Shown: positions 45,461-53,734, counted from the first letter of the stretch. The stretch: 64,000 nucleotides of DNA from Sulfuritalea sp. (GCA_016710465.1 JADJVS010000016.1:186001-250000), one strand, 5' to 3'. Notes: a model not told the origin generated them from the sequence alone. Translations and numbers: made by a program.

Positions 45461-46719
45461 GATCCGCTCATCATCAGGAGTAGCCCACCGACCAGCCCGG
45501 CGGCAATGGCGAGGAAGCCAGGCAGCGTGAAGCGCGCCAGCGCCTTGCCGCCGATGACCACCACCAGGCCGGTCTTGAAGGCGAGATTGGAAAGTGTCGC
45601 CAGTGTAATCGCCGTCACGGTCTGCACCGCGCCGAGCTTTTCCATGCCGAACATGCGCAGCGAAGAGAGCGTGATGGCATCGACGTCGGTCAGCCCCGAG
45701 GCCAGCGCCAGCAGGTAGAGGCCCTGGCTGCCGGCGATGTCCTGCAGCCAGGCCGACAGCACCAGCACCAGGGCGTAGAGCGCGCCGAAGCCGACGGCAG
45801 TTTTGATTTCCGTGGGGTTGGCCACCTCGGGCAAGGGTAGGGAGCTGCCGGATTCCAGGTGGCGCCAGCCCCACAGGGTGGCCGCCACGCCCAGCAGCAG
45901 GCCGAGGCTGAGCACCGAGACCAGCGGCAGCAGCACGCTCGGCGCGACGACGAAAGTCACCACCGAAAGCCGCAGCAGCACCACCATGTTGGCGAGCAAT
46001 ACCACCACCATTGCCGTGCGCGCCATGGCTTCATGGGCGCGGGCATGGCGGGCGAAGATCAGGGTGGTCGCGGTGGATGACACCAGGCCGCCAAAGACGC
46101 CGATCAGTGCGGCGCCGTGGCGCGCGCCGACAATGCGCAAGGCGGCGTAACCGGCCAGCGACACGCCCGAGATCAGCACCACCATAAGCCAGATGTTGCG
46201 CGGGTTGAGCGCATCGTAAGGGCCGAAATCGCGATCGGGCAGGATGGGCAGGATTACCAGTGCGAGGACGCCGAACTGCAGGATGGACAGCAGGTCGACG
46301 CGGGTCAGGCTTTTCGAGATGCCGTGCAGTTCAGCCTTGAAATAGAGCAGCACGGTGGTGGCGACGGCCAGCATTACCGCGCTGCTGCCATGGCCGAACC
46401 AGACCATGGCGCCGAGCACGTAGCACACCAGCAGGGCCACCACGGAGGTGGTGCCGGGGTCCCCGGTGTCGAGCGGATCGGACACATGCGCGGTGATGAT
46501 CATCGCCGCGATCGCCAGCAGGCCGGCGGCGAGAATCCAGCCGCTGCCGATGATCTGGGTCAGCAGCGCGCACAGGCAACCGAGCAGGCCGACCAGGGCG
46601 AAGGTGCGCAGCCCGGCCTTGATGTCGGACTGCCGTTCGCGTTCCAGCCCGATCAGCAAGCCGATGCCGATGCTGGTGGCGAAGGCTTGCAAGGCTTGGT
46701 ATCCGTTGTCGGCGAACAT
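45457..46719 (-). CDS. MgtC/SapB and DUF4010 membrane protein
   Basis: 420-residue membrane protein. The N-terminal part has the MgtC/SapB pattern FATSIGIGLLIGLERERQSD and AGLRTFALVGLLGCLCALL; the remainder is the DUF4010 domain (GFGALYALVLVLSAWLQDIA, ASGLTDVDAITLSSLRMFGM). Over ten hydrophobic spans are visible. MgtC-type proteins act in magnesium-related stress; the DUF4010 fusion is uncharacterised. The ATG at 46719 follows AGGAAA four bases upstream. Its stop overlaps the MEMO start (ATGA), so it probably heads the operon with the AmmeMemoRadiSam genes. Confidence 0.87.
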   Translation of the reverse strand: MFADNGYQALQAFATSIGIGLLIGLERERQSDIKAGLRTFALVGLLGCLCALLTQIIGSGWILAAGLLAIAAMIITAHVSDPLDTGDPGTTSVVALLVCYVLGAMVWFGHGSSAVMLAVATTVLLYFKAELHGISKSLTRVDLLSILQFGVLALVILPILPDRDFGPYDALNPRNIWLMVVLISGVSLAGYAALRIVGARHGAALIGVFGGLVSSTATTLIFARHARAHEAMARTAMVVVLLANMVVLLRLSVVTFVVAPSVLLPLVSVLSLGLLLGVAATLWGWRHLESGSSLPLPEVANPTEIKTAVGFGALYALVLVLSAWLQDIAGSQGLYLLALASGLTDVDAITLSSLRMFGMEKLGAVQTVTAITLATLSNLAFKTGLVVVIGGKALARFTLPGFLAIAAGLVGGLLLMMSGS

Positions 46720-46765
46720 GGCGTTTCCTGATGGGAGGCCCTCAAGCTCATTATAGAATCGGGCC

Positions 46766-47476
46766 ATGAACTATCACGCTCTGGTCCCCGCTGCCGGCAC
46801 GGGTTCGCGGATGGGCGCGCTTTCCGGACGCGCCACACCGAAGCAGTACCTGCCGCTGGCGGGCAAGCCGATGATCTGGCACGCGCTGGCGACGCTGTGC
46901 GCCGCGCCGGCGATTGCCGACGTATTCGTGGTGCTGGCGCCGGACGACGATTCCTGGCCGGCAGAAGCGATGCAGGCCCTGGGCGATAAATTGCATGTCC
47001 TGCGCTGCGGTGGCGAGACCCGCGCGCAAAGCGTGACCAACGGCCTGCGCGGCATGTCCGAAGTCCTGGGCGAACTCGGCGACGATTGGGTGCTGGTGCA
47101 CGACGCGGCTCGGCCCTGCCTGAGCCAGGCGATGATCGAACGCCTGATCGCCGAAGTCGGCGACGACGATGCCGGCGGCCTGCTCGCGGTGCCGGTGGCC
47201 GACACCCTCAAGCGCTGCGACGAGCATGGCCGCGCGCGCCAGACCGTGGCCCGCGACGGGCTTTGGCAGGCGCAGACGCCGCAGATGTTCCGCCATCGCC
47301 TGTTGCTCGACGCGCTGGATTTCGCCCCGCAGGTGACCGACGAAGCCAGCGCCATCGAGGCCTTGGGGCTGTCGCCGCGCCTGGTGGCCGCCGATATCAG
47401 CAACCTCAAGGTGACCTTTCCGCTCGACTTGCAACTGGCGGAGTGGATACTGCGCAACCGCCCACCGCATGCATAG
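46766..47476 (+). CDS. ispD: 2-C-methyl-D-erythritol 4-phosphate cytidylyltransferase
   Basis: 236-residue MEP-pathway enzyme making CDP-ME from MEP and CTP. Landmarks are ALVPAAGTGSRMGALSGRAT, PKQYLPLAGKPMIWHALATL, VLVHDAARPCLSQAMIERLI and VTDEASAIEALGL. The start is ATG 46766, only 46 bases from the divergent MgtC gene; a TATAGAAT element lies in that gap. ispF follows after an interposed thioredoxin-like gene. Confidence 0.95.
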   Translation: MNYHALVPAAGTGSRMGALSGRATPKQYLPLAGKPMIWHALATLCAAPAIADVFVVLAPDDDSWPAEAMQALGDKLHVLRCGGETRAQSVTNGLRGMSEVLGELGDDWVLVHDAARPCLSQAMIERLIAEVGDDDAGGLLAVPVADTLKRCDEHGRARQTVARDGLWQAQTPQMFRHRLLLDALDFAPQVTDEASAIEALGLSPRLVAADISNLKVTFPLDLQLAEWILRNRPPHA

Positions 47477-47487
47477 CCGCCGTGCCC

Positions 47488-47796
47488 ATGGATGAGCCTG
47501 CGCCAGAAGCCGTCGCCGGCATCGCCGGTGCGGCCATGATCGAATTCGGTACCGGTTGGTGCGGCCATTGCGCGGCTGCCCAGCCGCTGATCGCGGCAGC
47601 CCTGGCGCGGCATCCGACGGTGCGCCACGTCAAGGTCGAGGACGGACCCGGCCGGCGCCTCGGTCGCGCCTATCGCGTCAAGCTGTGGCCGACGCTGGTG
47701 TTCCTGCGCGACGGCCAGGAAGTTGCGCGTATCGTGCGGCCGCCCGACGCGCAAGCCATTGACCAGGCGTTGGCGGGAATCGAAACGACGCAATGA
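47488..47796 (+). CDS. Thioredoxin-like protein
   Basis: 102-residue cytoplasmic thioredoxin fold. The active site is MIEFGTGWCGHCAAAQPLIA (CGHC), followed by VRHVKVEDGPGRRLGRAYRV and KLWPTLVFLRDGQEVARIVR with the cis-Pro. A GTG six bases upstream could also serve as the start. It lies between ispD and ispF in the same direction, 11 bases after ispD. The reduced or oxidised partner is unknown; a link to the isoprenoid enzymes is only positional. Confidence 0.88.
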   Translation: MDEPAPEAVAGIAGAAMIEFGTGWCGHCAAAQPLIAAALARHPTVRHVKVEDGPGRRLGRAYRVKLWPTLVFLRDGQEVARIVRPPDAQAIDQALAGIETTQ

Positions 47797-47809
47797 AAGG
47801 ACGCCGGAC

Positions 47810-48301
47810 ATGAACACAGACTTCCGCATCGGCCAGGGTTACGACGTGCATGCGCTGACGCCGGGCCGCAAGCTGATCCTCGGCGGCGTCGAGATTCCCC
47901 ATTCGCGCGGCCTGCTCGGGCATTCCGATGCCGACGCGCTGTTGCATGCGATCACCGATGCGCTGCTGGGCGCGGCGGGCCTGGGCGACATCGGCGGCAT
48001 GTTTCCCGATACCTCGTCCCAGTGGGAAGGCGCCGACAGCCGCACACTGCTGCGCGGCGCGATGGCGGCGGTGCGCGAGGCCGGCTGGCGGGTCGGCAAC
48101 GTCGATGCCACGATCATCGCCCAGGCGCCGCGCATCGCGCCGCATGTCGCTGCCATGCGTGCCAACATTGCCGCCGACCTCGGCATCGATCCCGGCGCGG
48201 TCAACGTCAAGGGCAAGACCAACGAGCGCCTTGGCTTCGAAGGGCGCGGCGAAGGCATCGCCGCCCAGGCAGCGGTGCTGCTGCAGCGGGATTCCCGCTG
48301 A
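47810..48301 (+). CDS. ispF: 2-C-methyl-D-erythritol 2,4-cyclodiphosphate synthase
   Basis: 163-residue MEP-pathway enzyme. The metal-binding motif is RIGQGYDVHAL, further conserved parts are HSDADALLHAITDALLGAAG, MFPDTSSQWEGADS and NVKGKTNERLGFEGRGEGIA. It converts CDP-ME 2-phosphate to MEcPP with release of CMP. It starts 13 bases after the thioredoxin-like gene and its stop is one base from the thpR TTG start. Confidence 0.95.
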   Translation: MNTDFRIGQGYDVHALTPGRKLILGGVEIPHSRGLLGHSDADALLHAITDALLGAAGLGDIGGMFPDTSSQWEGADSRTLLRGAMAAVREAGWRVGNVDATIIAQAPRIAPHVAAMRANIAADLGIDPGAVNVKGKTNERLGFEGRGEGIAAQAAVLLQRDSR

Positions 48302-48302
48302 A

Positions 48303-48848
48303 TTGGAAGAACCGCGTTCGCATCGCGTCTTCTTCGCCCTCTGGCCTGACGCGGAATCCGCATCGCACCTGGCCGCGCTGGGCCATGCCCTGGCCTCGGG
48401 CGGTGGCCGCGCCATGCGGCCGGCGACGCTGCACCTGACCCTCGCCTTCATCGGCTCCGTTACCGGCGCGCAATGCGAGGTTCTGCGCGGCGTGGGCGAA
48501 AGCGTTCATGGCGAGCCCTTCGATCTGAGCCTCGATCGCCTGGGTTTCTGGCCCCGGCGCGGCATACTCTGGGCCGGTTGCCGCCAGCCGCCGTCTCTCC
48601 TGCACCGACTTTCCGCTGCGCTCGACAGTGGGCTCGCCGCCGCCGGCTTCGCGCCCGACCGCCCTGGCGGGGCGAGCCTGGTGCCCCATGTCACGCTGGC
48701 GCGCCGGGTACGCTGCCGCGATCTGCCTCGGCTTGAGACGCCCATCCGCTGGCGGGTCGGCAGCTTCGCCCTGGTTGAAAGCCACCTGCATCCAAGCGCC
48801 GCGAGCTACCGGATCCTGGCGGAATTCCCGCTTGGCGCGAGGGCATGA
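48303..48848 (+). CDS. thpR: RNA 2',3'-cyclic phosphodiesterase (2'-5' RNA ligase family)
   Basis: 181-residue 2H phosphoesterase with two HXTX motifs, LHLTLAFIG and PHVTLARRV, plus the N-terminal HRVFFALWPDAES. E. coli ThpR opens 2',3'-cyclic phosphates and can act in reverse on RNA ends. The start is taken as TTG 48303, one base after the ispF stop; no ATG is available before the first conserved strand. Translational coupling to ispF would explain the rare start codon. Confidence 0.88.
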   Translation: MEEPRSHRVFFALWPDAESASHLAALGHALASGGGRAMRPATLHLTLAFIGSVTGAQCEVLRGVGESVHGEPFDLSLDRLGFWPRRGILWAGCRQPPSLLHRLSAALDSGLAAAGFAPDRPGGASLVPHVTLARRVRCRDLPRLETPIRWRVGSFALVESHLHPSAASYRILAEFPLGARA

Positions 48849-48882
48849 ATTAGAATCGCGTCGTTCCAACGGAGTCATCATC

Positions 48883-49422
48883 GTGGTCAAGCTTTTCGGT
48901 TCGCAAAAATCCTCGCCGCGCCTCGACCGCCTGCATGGTCTGAGCCTGTTCGTCAATCTGACGCCGGCCGAGCTGCGCATCGTCGATGGCTTGCTGCATG
49001 AACGCAGCTACCTGGCCGGTGAAGTCATCTTCGACGAAGGCGAGGAAGGCCAGGCCATCTACATCATCGCTTCGGGCGAGGTGCTGATCTCCCGCCTCGA
49101 ACAGGGCGATGCCGAACGCTTCACGCCCGCCGGCGGCAACGGGCTTCCGCGTCGGCGCCAGGGCGATTCCGGGCGCGTTGCCGAGCTTGGGCCGGGCACC
49201 TTTTTCGGCGAACTGGCGCTGCTCGACAATTCGCCGCGCTCGGCCCAAGCCCGCGCCGCCACGGGCTGCCAACTGATCATCTTTTTTCGGGACGATTTCG
49301 TCGGCCTGCTCGATACCCACGCGCGCATCGCCTCGAAAATCTCGCGGCAACTGGCCTGCCACCTCGGCGCCCGGATGCGCGTCATGGCGCAGGCCATGGG
49401 CAATCACCAGCACGCCGTCTGA
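48883..49422 (+). CDS. Cyclic nucleotide-binding domain protein
   Basis: 179-residue protein with a single cNMP-binding domain (about residues 20-150): FVNLTPAELRIVDGLLHERS, GQAIYIIASGEVLISRLEQG, LGPGTFFGELALLDNSPRSA, which includes the FGE-L-LL-PR phosphate-binding cassette. There is no helix-turn-helix after it, so it is unlikely to be a Crp-type regulator. The start is GTG 48883 with GGAG eight bases upstream. The partner is unknown. An AI-2E family gene follows by five bases. Confidence 0.84.
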   Translation: MVKLFGSQKSSPRLDRLHGLSLFVNLTPAELRIVDGLLHERSYLAGEVIFDEGEEGQAIYIIASGEVLISRLEQGDAERFTPAGGNGLPRRRQGDSGRVAELGPGTFFGELALLDNSPRSAQARAATGCQLIIFFRDDFVGLLDTHARIASKISRQLACHLGARMRVMAQAMGNHQHAV

Positions 49423-49427
49423 ACACC

Positions 49428-50573
49428 GTGAATTACGCGCCCCGGGCCGAGCATGCCGCGCCCAGCCATGCCCACAATGGTTCCGGGCCGGTTGTGTGGG
49501 TGGCCATCATCGCCATTACCTGCCTGTTGCTGCTGGTGTTCCAGAAGGTGCTCTGGCTGGTGGTGCCGGTCCTGCTGGCCCTGATCCTCTACTACTTCCT
49601 GTTTCCGGCGGTGCGCGCGCTGATCTATCGCGGCATGAGCCGCGATGCCGCCGCCAGCGTGGTGACGCTGGCCTTCCTCGCCCTGGTGACGGTGGCGGGG
49701 ATCGGCCTGATGCCCAAGGTGGCCAGGCAGGCGGCGCAATGGCAGGACACGGTGGATCGCTACGTGCAGGGCGGCACCCTTCTGCTCGACAGTTCCCTGC
49801 GGGCGATGGAGCGCCACTGGGCCACGCTGGAGCGCGCCAAGCTGGCGGATACCGTCGCCGCCCGTCTGAAGCACGGCGCGGGCAGCATCACCGACCATAT
49901 TGAACCGGTGGCCTTCGGCATCATGGCCTGGACACCGTCACTATTGCTGGCGCCCTTCCTCGCCTTCTTCTTCCTGCGCGACGGCCGCCGCTTCAAGCGC
50001 TTCCTCGGCGCCGCCGTGCCCAACGCCTTTTTCGAGCGCACGCTCTACCTGCTGCACGAAATCGACCGCACCGCGCGCGCCTATTTCCAGGGCCTGATCA
50101 ACCTCACCATCCTCGATACGCTGACATTGGCCGCCGGTCTCTGGCTGCTCGGCATTCCCGGGCCGCTGACGCTGGGCCTGATCTGCGCCGTGCTGGCCTG
50201 GGTGCCCTATGTCGGTTCCATCCTCGGCGGGCTGCTGGTAGTGCTGGTGGCGGCGACCGATTTTCCCGGCGATCCGTCGATGGCCTACTGGGCGATCGGC
50301 CTGTTCGGCCTGGTGCGCCTGCTCGATGACTTCTTCTACATGCCGATGACCATCGGCAAGAGCCTGGAGCTGCATCCGCTGATCACCGTGCTGATGATCT
50401 TCGCCGGCGGCGCGGTGGCCGGCATCTCAGGCCTGATGCTGGTGCTGCCGGTGCTTGGTGTGGTGATGGTGATCGGCGAGACCATCGGCGTCATCGTCTC
50501 CGATCCCCGACTGATGGCGCGGCACCGCCACGCGCGCGCCCTGCGCCAGCAGCAGGCCAGCGCCGATCTTTGA
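49428..50573 (+). CDS. AI-2E family transporter
   Basis: 381-residue membrane protein of the AI-2E/PerM-like family. Seven to eight hydrophobic spans begin at VWVAIIAITCLLLLVFQKVL; conserved parts are ARAYFQGLINLTILDTL, CAVLAWVPYVGSILGGLLVV and LLDDFFYMPMTIGKSLELHP. Family members have been linked to AI-2 export or Na+/H+ exchange; the substrate cannot be read here. It starts at GTG 49428 and follows the cNMP-binding gene by five bases. Confidence 0.87.
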   Translation: MNYAPRAEHAAPSHAHNGSGPVVWVAIIAITCLLLLVFQKVLWLVVPVLLALILYYFLFPAVRALIYRGMSRDAAASVVTLAFLALVTVAGIGLMPKVARQAAQWQDTVDRYVQGGTLLLDSSLRAMERHWATLERAKLADTVAARLKHGAGSITDHIEPVAFGIMAWTPSLLLAPFLAFFFLRDGRRFKRFLGAAVPNAFFERTLYLLHEIDRTARAYFQGLINLTILDTLTLAAGLWLLGIPGPLTLGLICAVLAWVPYVGSILGGLLVVLVAATDFPGDPSMAYWAIGLFGLVRLLDDFFYMPMTIGKSLELHPLITVLMIFAGGAVAGISGLMLVLPVLGVVMVIGETIGVIVSDPRLMARHRHARALRQQQASADL

Positions 50574-50582
50574 TTCCGGGCC

Positions 50583-50975
50583 TCAGGCCGGGTCGCGGTT
50601 GCGCATGAAGTGGGCGAGGTCGTTGAGGGCCTTGTCGAGCGTGGCGCGCAGGGCGTCATCCTCGATCACCTCGGCCATGGCCTGACGCATGCACAGCATC
50701 CATTGTTCCGCTTCGTCGCTGCCGATCGCGAAAGGCAGGTGGCGCGAGCGCAGGCGCGGGTGGCCATATTTCTCGACATACAGTTGCGGGCCGCCGAGCC
50801 ATCCCGTGAGGTACAGGTAGAGCTTCTGCTCGGCACTGGCGAGGTCGGGCTGGTGCAGCTTGCGGATGGCATAGGCCTCGGGCAGGCTGTCCATCAGCTC
50901 GTAGAAGCGGGCGACGAGGCGGCGCACGGCGGGTTCGCCGCCCATGCGCTCATAGGGAGTCTGCGGTGCGTTCAT
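50583..50975 (-). CDS. Group II truncated hemoglobin
   Basis: 130-residue globin starting at ATG 50975 (MNAPQTPYERMGGEPAVRRL). The proximal histidine region is GHPRLRSRHLPFAIG, with LTGWLGGPQLYVEKYGHPRL and the WG8-type Trp in AEQWMLCMRQAM, marks of the TrHbO/YjbI group. These bind oxygen and deal with oxidative or nitrosative stress. It lies on the minus strand just downstream of envZ (three bases after its stop), so it may be co-transcribed with the two-component system. Confidence 0.9.
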   Translation of the reverse strand: MNAPQTPYERMGGEPAVRRLVARFYELMDSLPEAYAIRKLHQPDLASAEQKLYLYLTGWLGGPQLYVEKYGHPRLRSRHLPFAIGSDEAEQWMLCMRQAMAEVIEDDALRATLDKALNDLAHFMRNRDPA

Positions 50976-50977
50976 GT

Positions 50978-52321
50978 CTATGTCGATTTCGTGTGGGCAA
51001 GCACCAGGCGGGCGCACAGGCCACCCCCGGTGCGGGGCAGAAGTTCGAGGCGGCCATTATGCGTGCGCGCGACGCGTTCGACGATGGCGAGGCCGAGGCC
51101 GGCCCCCGCCGTGTTGCTGCGCGCCGATTCGAGGCGGGCGAAAGGGCGCTTGATCCGTTCCACCTCGCCGAGCGGAATTCCCGGTCCCCGATCGAGGACC
51201 TCGATGACGACTTCCTCACCCTCGATACCGGCGCAAAGCATTACGGTCTGGTCGGCGCCGGCATACTTCAGGGCATTGTCGATCAGGTTGCTGATGGCGC
51301 GGCGCAGCGCCTGCGGCCGCAACGGGACCGCTTGCATGAGAGTCGGCGCCGGCGGCACGGCGATGCCGGCGTCCAGCTCGACCGCAAAGCCGCGCCGCCG
51401 ATATTGCCCGGCGATCTCGGCAATCAGGGCGCCGACATCGACTTCCGCGGGTGCCTCGCCGCCTTCTGAGCGGGCGAAATCGAGGAACTGGCCGATGGTC
51501 TTGTCCATTTCCTCGACATCGGCGCTCATGCCTTCGCGCAACAGTTCGTCGCCGGCCATTTCGATGCCCATGCGCAGGCGTGTCAGCGGAGTACGCAAGT
51601 CGTGCGAGATGCCCGCCAGGATCAGCGCGCGATCCTGGTCGATGCTCGCCAGGTCGGCGCTCATCTGGTTGAATGCGTGCGCCACGGTGGCGAGCTCGGT
51701 CGGGCCGCCTTCGTCGAGCCTGGCCGGCGTGGTGCCAGCGCCGACTTCCCGTGCCGCCTGCTGCAGCGCCTTGAGCGGCCGGGTGATGCGAAACACGATT
51801 AGCCATGCGCCAAGCAGCGAAAGCAGCATCGCGGCCACGGCCCAACCCAGCCAGCCCAGCGGAAACACGCGCTCGATGCGCTCGCGCGGCATGGTCAGCC
51901 AGTAGTCGCCCTCGTCGCTGTCATCGATGCGGAAGCTGAGGAAAAGGGCGCGTTCGCCTTCACGCTCCAGGGTCAGCCGGGTGTTCGGCCCCAACTGCTC
52001 GCGCACCAGTTCCTCGACGCGGTGCAGAAAGGGACGGTCGGGCAGGGGCTCGACGCGATCGCCGGCTTCCGCCGGATAGATGTGGATGCCTTCGCGGTCC
52101 GACAGTTCGCGCAGCAGATCGCGGCGTGAATCGGGATGCGCGGAGACCAGCGCCGCGCGCGTCAGGTTGGCGACGCTGACCAGGGTCTGCGCCAGTTGCC
52201 GGGCGCGCGGCTCGCGCTCATAGGCGCGAAAAATCGCGAACCACGCCGCCACCGAAATCAGCATCAGCACGGCGAGCAGGAGGAAGGTGCGCCAGAGCAG
52301 CGAGCGCGGCAGAAGCTTCAT
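50978..52321 (-). CDS. envZ: EnvZ-type osmolarity sensor histidine kinase
   Basis: 447-residue inner-membrane kinase. The first transmembrane segment is about residues 12-30, followed by a periplasmic region (about 35-160) and a second segment near 163-185. A HAMP domain has RITRPLKALQQAAREVGAG, HisKA has AGISHDLRTPLTRLRMGIEM and HATPase has NLIDNALKYAG, RGPGIP and GAGLGLAIVERVA. It phosphorylates OmpR (next gene). Two repeat copies lie inside it: at the HAMP-linker (VGAGTT) and before the N-box (AVPPAPTLMQ). Its ATG at 52321 lies 12 bases after the ompR stop. Confidence 0.9.
   Translation of the reverse strand: MKLLPRSLLWRTFLLLAVLMLISVAAWFAIFRAYEREPRARQLAQTLVSVANLTRAALVSAHPDSRRDLLRELSDREGIHIYPAEAGDRVEPLPDRPFLHRVEELVREQLGPNTRLTLEREGERALFLSFRIDDSDEGDYWLTMPRERIERVFPLGWLGWAVAAMLLSLLGAWLIVFRITRPLKALQQAAREVGAGTTPARLDEGGPTELATVAHAFNQMSADLASIDQDRALILAGISHDLRTPLTRLRMGIEMAGDELLREGMSADVEEMDKTIGQFLDFARSEGGEAPAEVDVGALIAEIAGQYRRRGFAVELDAGIAVPPAPTLMQAVPLRPQALRRAISNLIDNALKYAGADQTVMLCAGIEGEEVVIEVLDRGPGIPLGEVERIKRPFARLESARSNTAGAGLGLAIVERVARTHNGRLELLPRTGGGLCARLVLAHTKST
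51338..51363 (+). repeat. Dispersed repeat variant inside envZ, opposite orientation
   Basis: GAGAGTCGGCGCCGG, CGGCA, CGGCGAT. Lies on the strand opposite to envZ and is read on the coding strand as A-V-P-P-A-P-T-L, between the HisKA/ATPase segments. Confidence 0.6.
51726..51749 (-). repeat. Dispersed repeat in frame in envZ HAMP region
   Basis: On the minus strand GGAAGTCGGCGCTGG, CACCA, CGCC. Read in frame as E-V-G-A-G-T-T-P, where related kinases have a Gly-rich turn. Confidence 0.55.
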
Positions 52322-52333
52322 GGCCGGCCGCGA

Positions 52334-53062
52334 CTACTCGTGTTTCTTGCCGTCAGGAACAAACACATAGCCGAAGCCCCAGACGGTCTGGATGTAGCGC
52401 GGCTTGCCGGGGTCTTCCTCGACCAGTTTGCGCAGGCGCGAGATCTGCACGTCGATGGCGCGGTCGAAGACTTCGTATTCGCGGCCGCGCGCCAGTTCCA
52501 TCAGCTTGTCGCGGCTCATCGGCTGGCGCGGATGCTCCAGCAGCACGCGCAGCAGACCGAACTCGCCCGAGGTCAGCAGCGTGGTTTCGCCCTCGCGCTC
52601 CAGTTCGCGGGTGCCGAGATTGATCGCGACCTTGCCGAAGCGCACCACTTCCTCGGTGATCGCCGGCGCACCCGGCGGCGGCGGTGCCGCACGGCGGCGC
52701 AGCACGGCACCGATGCGGGCTACCAGTTCACGCGGATTGAAGGGCTTGGGCAGGTAGTCGTCGGCACCGATCTCGAGGCCGACGATGCGATCGACCTCGT
52801 CGCCCTTGGCCGTCAGCATGATGATGCTCACCGTGTTGGCTGCGCCGCGCAGGCGGCGGCAGATCGCCAGGCCGTCCTCGCCGGGCAGCATCAGGTCGAG
52901 CACGATAAGGTCGTAAAGCTCGCGCTCCAGCGCGCGGTCCATGCCTGCGGCATCGGGTACGGCCTTGACCGCGAAGCCCTGGTCGGAGAGATAGCGCTCG
53001 AGCAACTGGCGCAGCCGCAGGTCGTCATCGACGACCAGAATCTTGGATCGGTTCTCGTTCAT
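52334..53062 (-). CDS. ompR: OmpR-type response regulator
   Basis: 242-residue regulator. The receiver has KILVVDDDLRLRQLLERYLS, phosphoacceptor Asp in LIVLDLMLPGEDGLAICRRL and KPFNPRELVARIGAVLRRRA; the winged-helix output domain has LTSGEFGLLRVLLEHPRQPM, YEVFDRAIDVQISRLRKLVE and TVWGFGYVFVPDGKK. It controls outer-membrane proteins and osmotic response. ATG 53062 is preferred to a TTG nine bases upstream. The divergent side carries two small exported-protein genes and a tandem direct repeat that could be its binding site. Confidence 0.93.
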   Translation of the reverse strand: MNENRSKILVVDDDLRLRQLLERYLSDQGFAVKAVPDAAGMDRALERELYDLIVLDLMLPGEDGLAICRRLRGAANTVSIIMLTAKGDEVDRIVGLEIGADDYLPKPFNPRELVARIGAVLRRRAAPPPPGAPAITEEVVRFGKVAINLGTRELEREGETTLLTSGEFGLLRVLLEHPRQPMSRDKLMELARGREYEVFDRAIDVQISRLRKLVEEDPGKPRYIQTVWGFGYVFVPDGKKHE

Positions 53063-53104
53063 GGGCGCCAATCCTAGCGGGATCGCCGGCGGCCTGCCAG
53101 TGGA

Positions 53105-53121
53105 TTTAACAAAGCCTTACA
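53105..53121. promoter_or_regulatory. Tandem direct repeat, candidate response-regulator box
   Basis: TTTAAC-AAAGC-CTTACA: two related hexamers with an 11-base period, the layout bound by OmpR/PhoB-family regulators (compare PmrA-type boxes). It lies between ompR and the small divergent genes. Confidence 0.4.
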
Positions 53122-53211
53122 AAGGCGGGACCGGCGCAACAATTGGCTTACAGCGCCCGTCGAGAATGCCAGCGTGCCAAAAGAGCGGCGAACAAACCGA
53201 TGGAGACGATC

Positions 53212-53346
53212 ATGAAAGCCCTGTTCCTCAGCATCGCCCTTGGATTGGGTCTCGCCCTGTGGGGCGCCGAACCGCAGGCCGGGATCGACCACCTGATGGC
53301 AGCCGGCAAGATGGCCGGCGAGCAGGTTTACAGTATGCTTCGCTGA
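53212..53346 (+). CDS. Small 44-residue membrane or exported peptide
   Basis: Starts MKALFLSIALGLGLALWGAE, a signal-peptide or anchor-like N-terminus, and continues PQAGIDHLMAAGKMAGEQVY SMLR. A GGAG lies 6 bases upstream of the ATG (53212). Family not recognised. It is divergent from ompR, with the tandem repeat box about 90 bases upstream, and is followed by another small exported-protein gene. Too short to be sure, but the start signals and hydrophobic profile favour a real gene. Confidence 0.55.
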   Translation: MKALFLSIALGLGLALWGAEPQAGIDHLMAAGKMAGEQVYSMLR

Positions 53347-53366
53347 GTGAAGCGAAAGGAAGTGAA

Positions 53367-53672
53367 GTGAGCGCGGGACGCGGGACACGATGGATAGGAA
53401 TCACGGCAAGCCTGCTGTTGCTGGCGGCGGAGGTATCCGCCCAGGGCATGCCTAGACCGGCGCGCGACCGTGACGGCCCGCGACCGCACCGCATGATGCC
53501 GGATTCCCGCCCGTCGCAATTCGCCGCCGAGGAAGCCTCCGGCCAGCGCCAGCGCATGACCCCGGAAGAACGCCGCCAGTTGCGGCGCGACGTGCACGAC
53601 GCGGGGCGCGACCTGTACCCCGAACGCGAACGCCTGCGCGAGCAGCGCCGCGCCGCGCGGCGCGGAGAATAA
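53367..53672 (+). CDS. Small exported basic/acidic protein of unknown function
   Basis: 101 residues from GTG 53367. The N-terminus has a signal peptide, WIGITASLLLLAAEVSAQGM. The remainder is rich in Arg, Glu and Pro, ending MTPEERRQLRRDVHDAGRDL YPERERLREQRR. Coiled, highly charged exported proteins with this ending occur widely in betaproteobacteria without a known role. AAAGGA lies 7 bases upstream. It follows the 44-residue peptide gene by 20 bases and is probably in the same transcript. Confidence 0.62.
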   Translation: MSAGRGTRWIGITASLLLLAAEVSAQGMPRPARDRDGPRPHRMMPDSRPSQFAAEEASGQRQRMTPEERRQLRRDVHDAGRDLYPERERLREQRRAARRGE

Positions 53673-53679
53673 ATAGGCA

Positions 53680-53705
53680 GGAGTCGGCGCTGGTGACACG
53701 GCGCC
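53680..53705 (+). repeat. Dispersed repeat, intergenic consensus copy
   Basis: GGAGTCGGCGCTGG, TGACA, CGGCGCC. It lies seven bases after the exported-protein stop and next to the terminator that follows the acnB fragment. Confidence 0.82.
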
Positions 53706-53734
53706 AAACAAAAAGCCCCGCCGCAGCGGGGCTT
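53706..53734 (-). terminator. Intrinsic terminator downstream of the acnB fragment
   Basis: AAGCCCCGC with its complement around a four-base loop (53713-53734), followed by a T-rich run on the minus strand. It would end transcription of the acnB copy. Confidence 0.8.
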
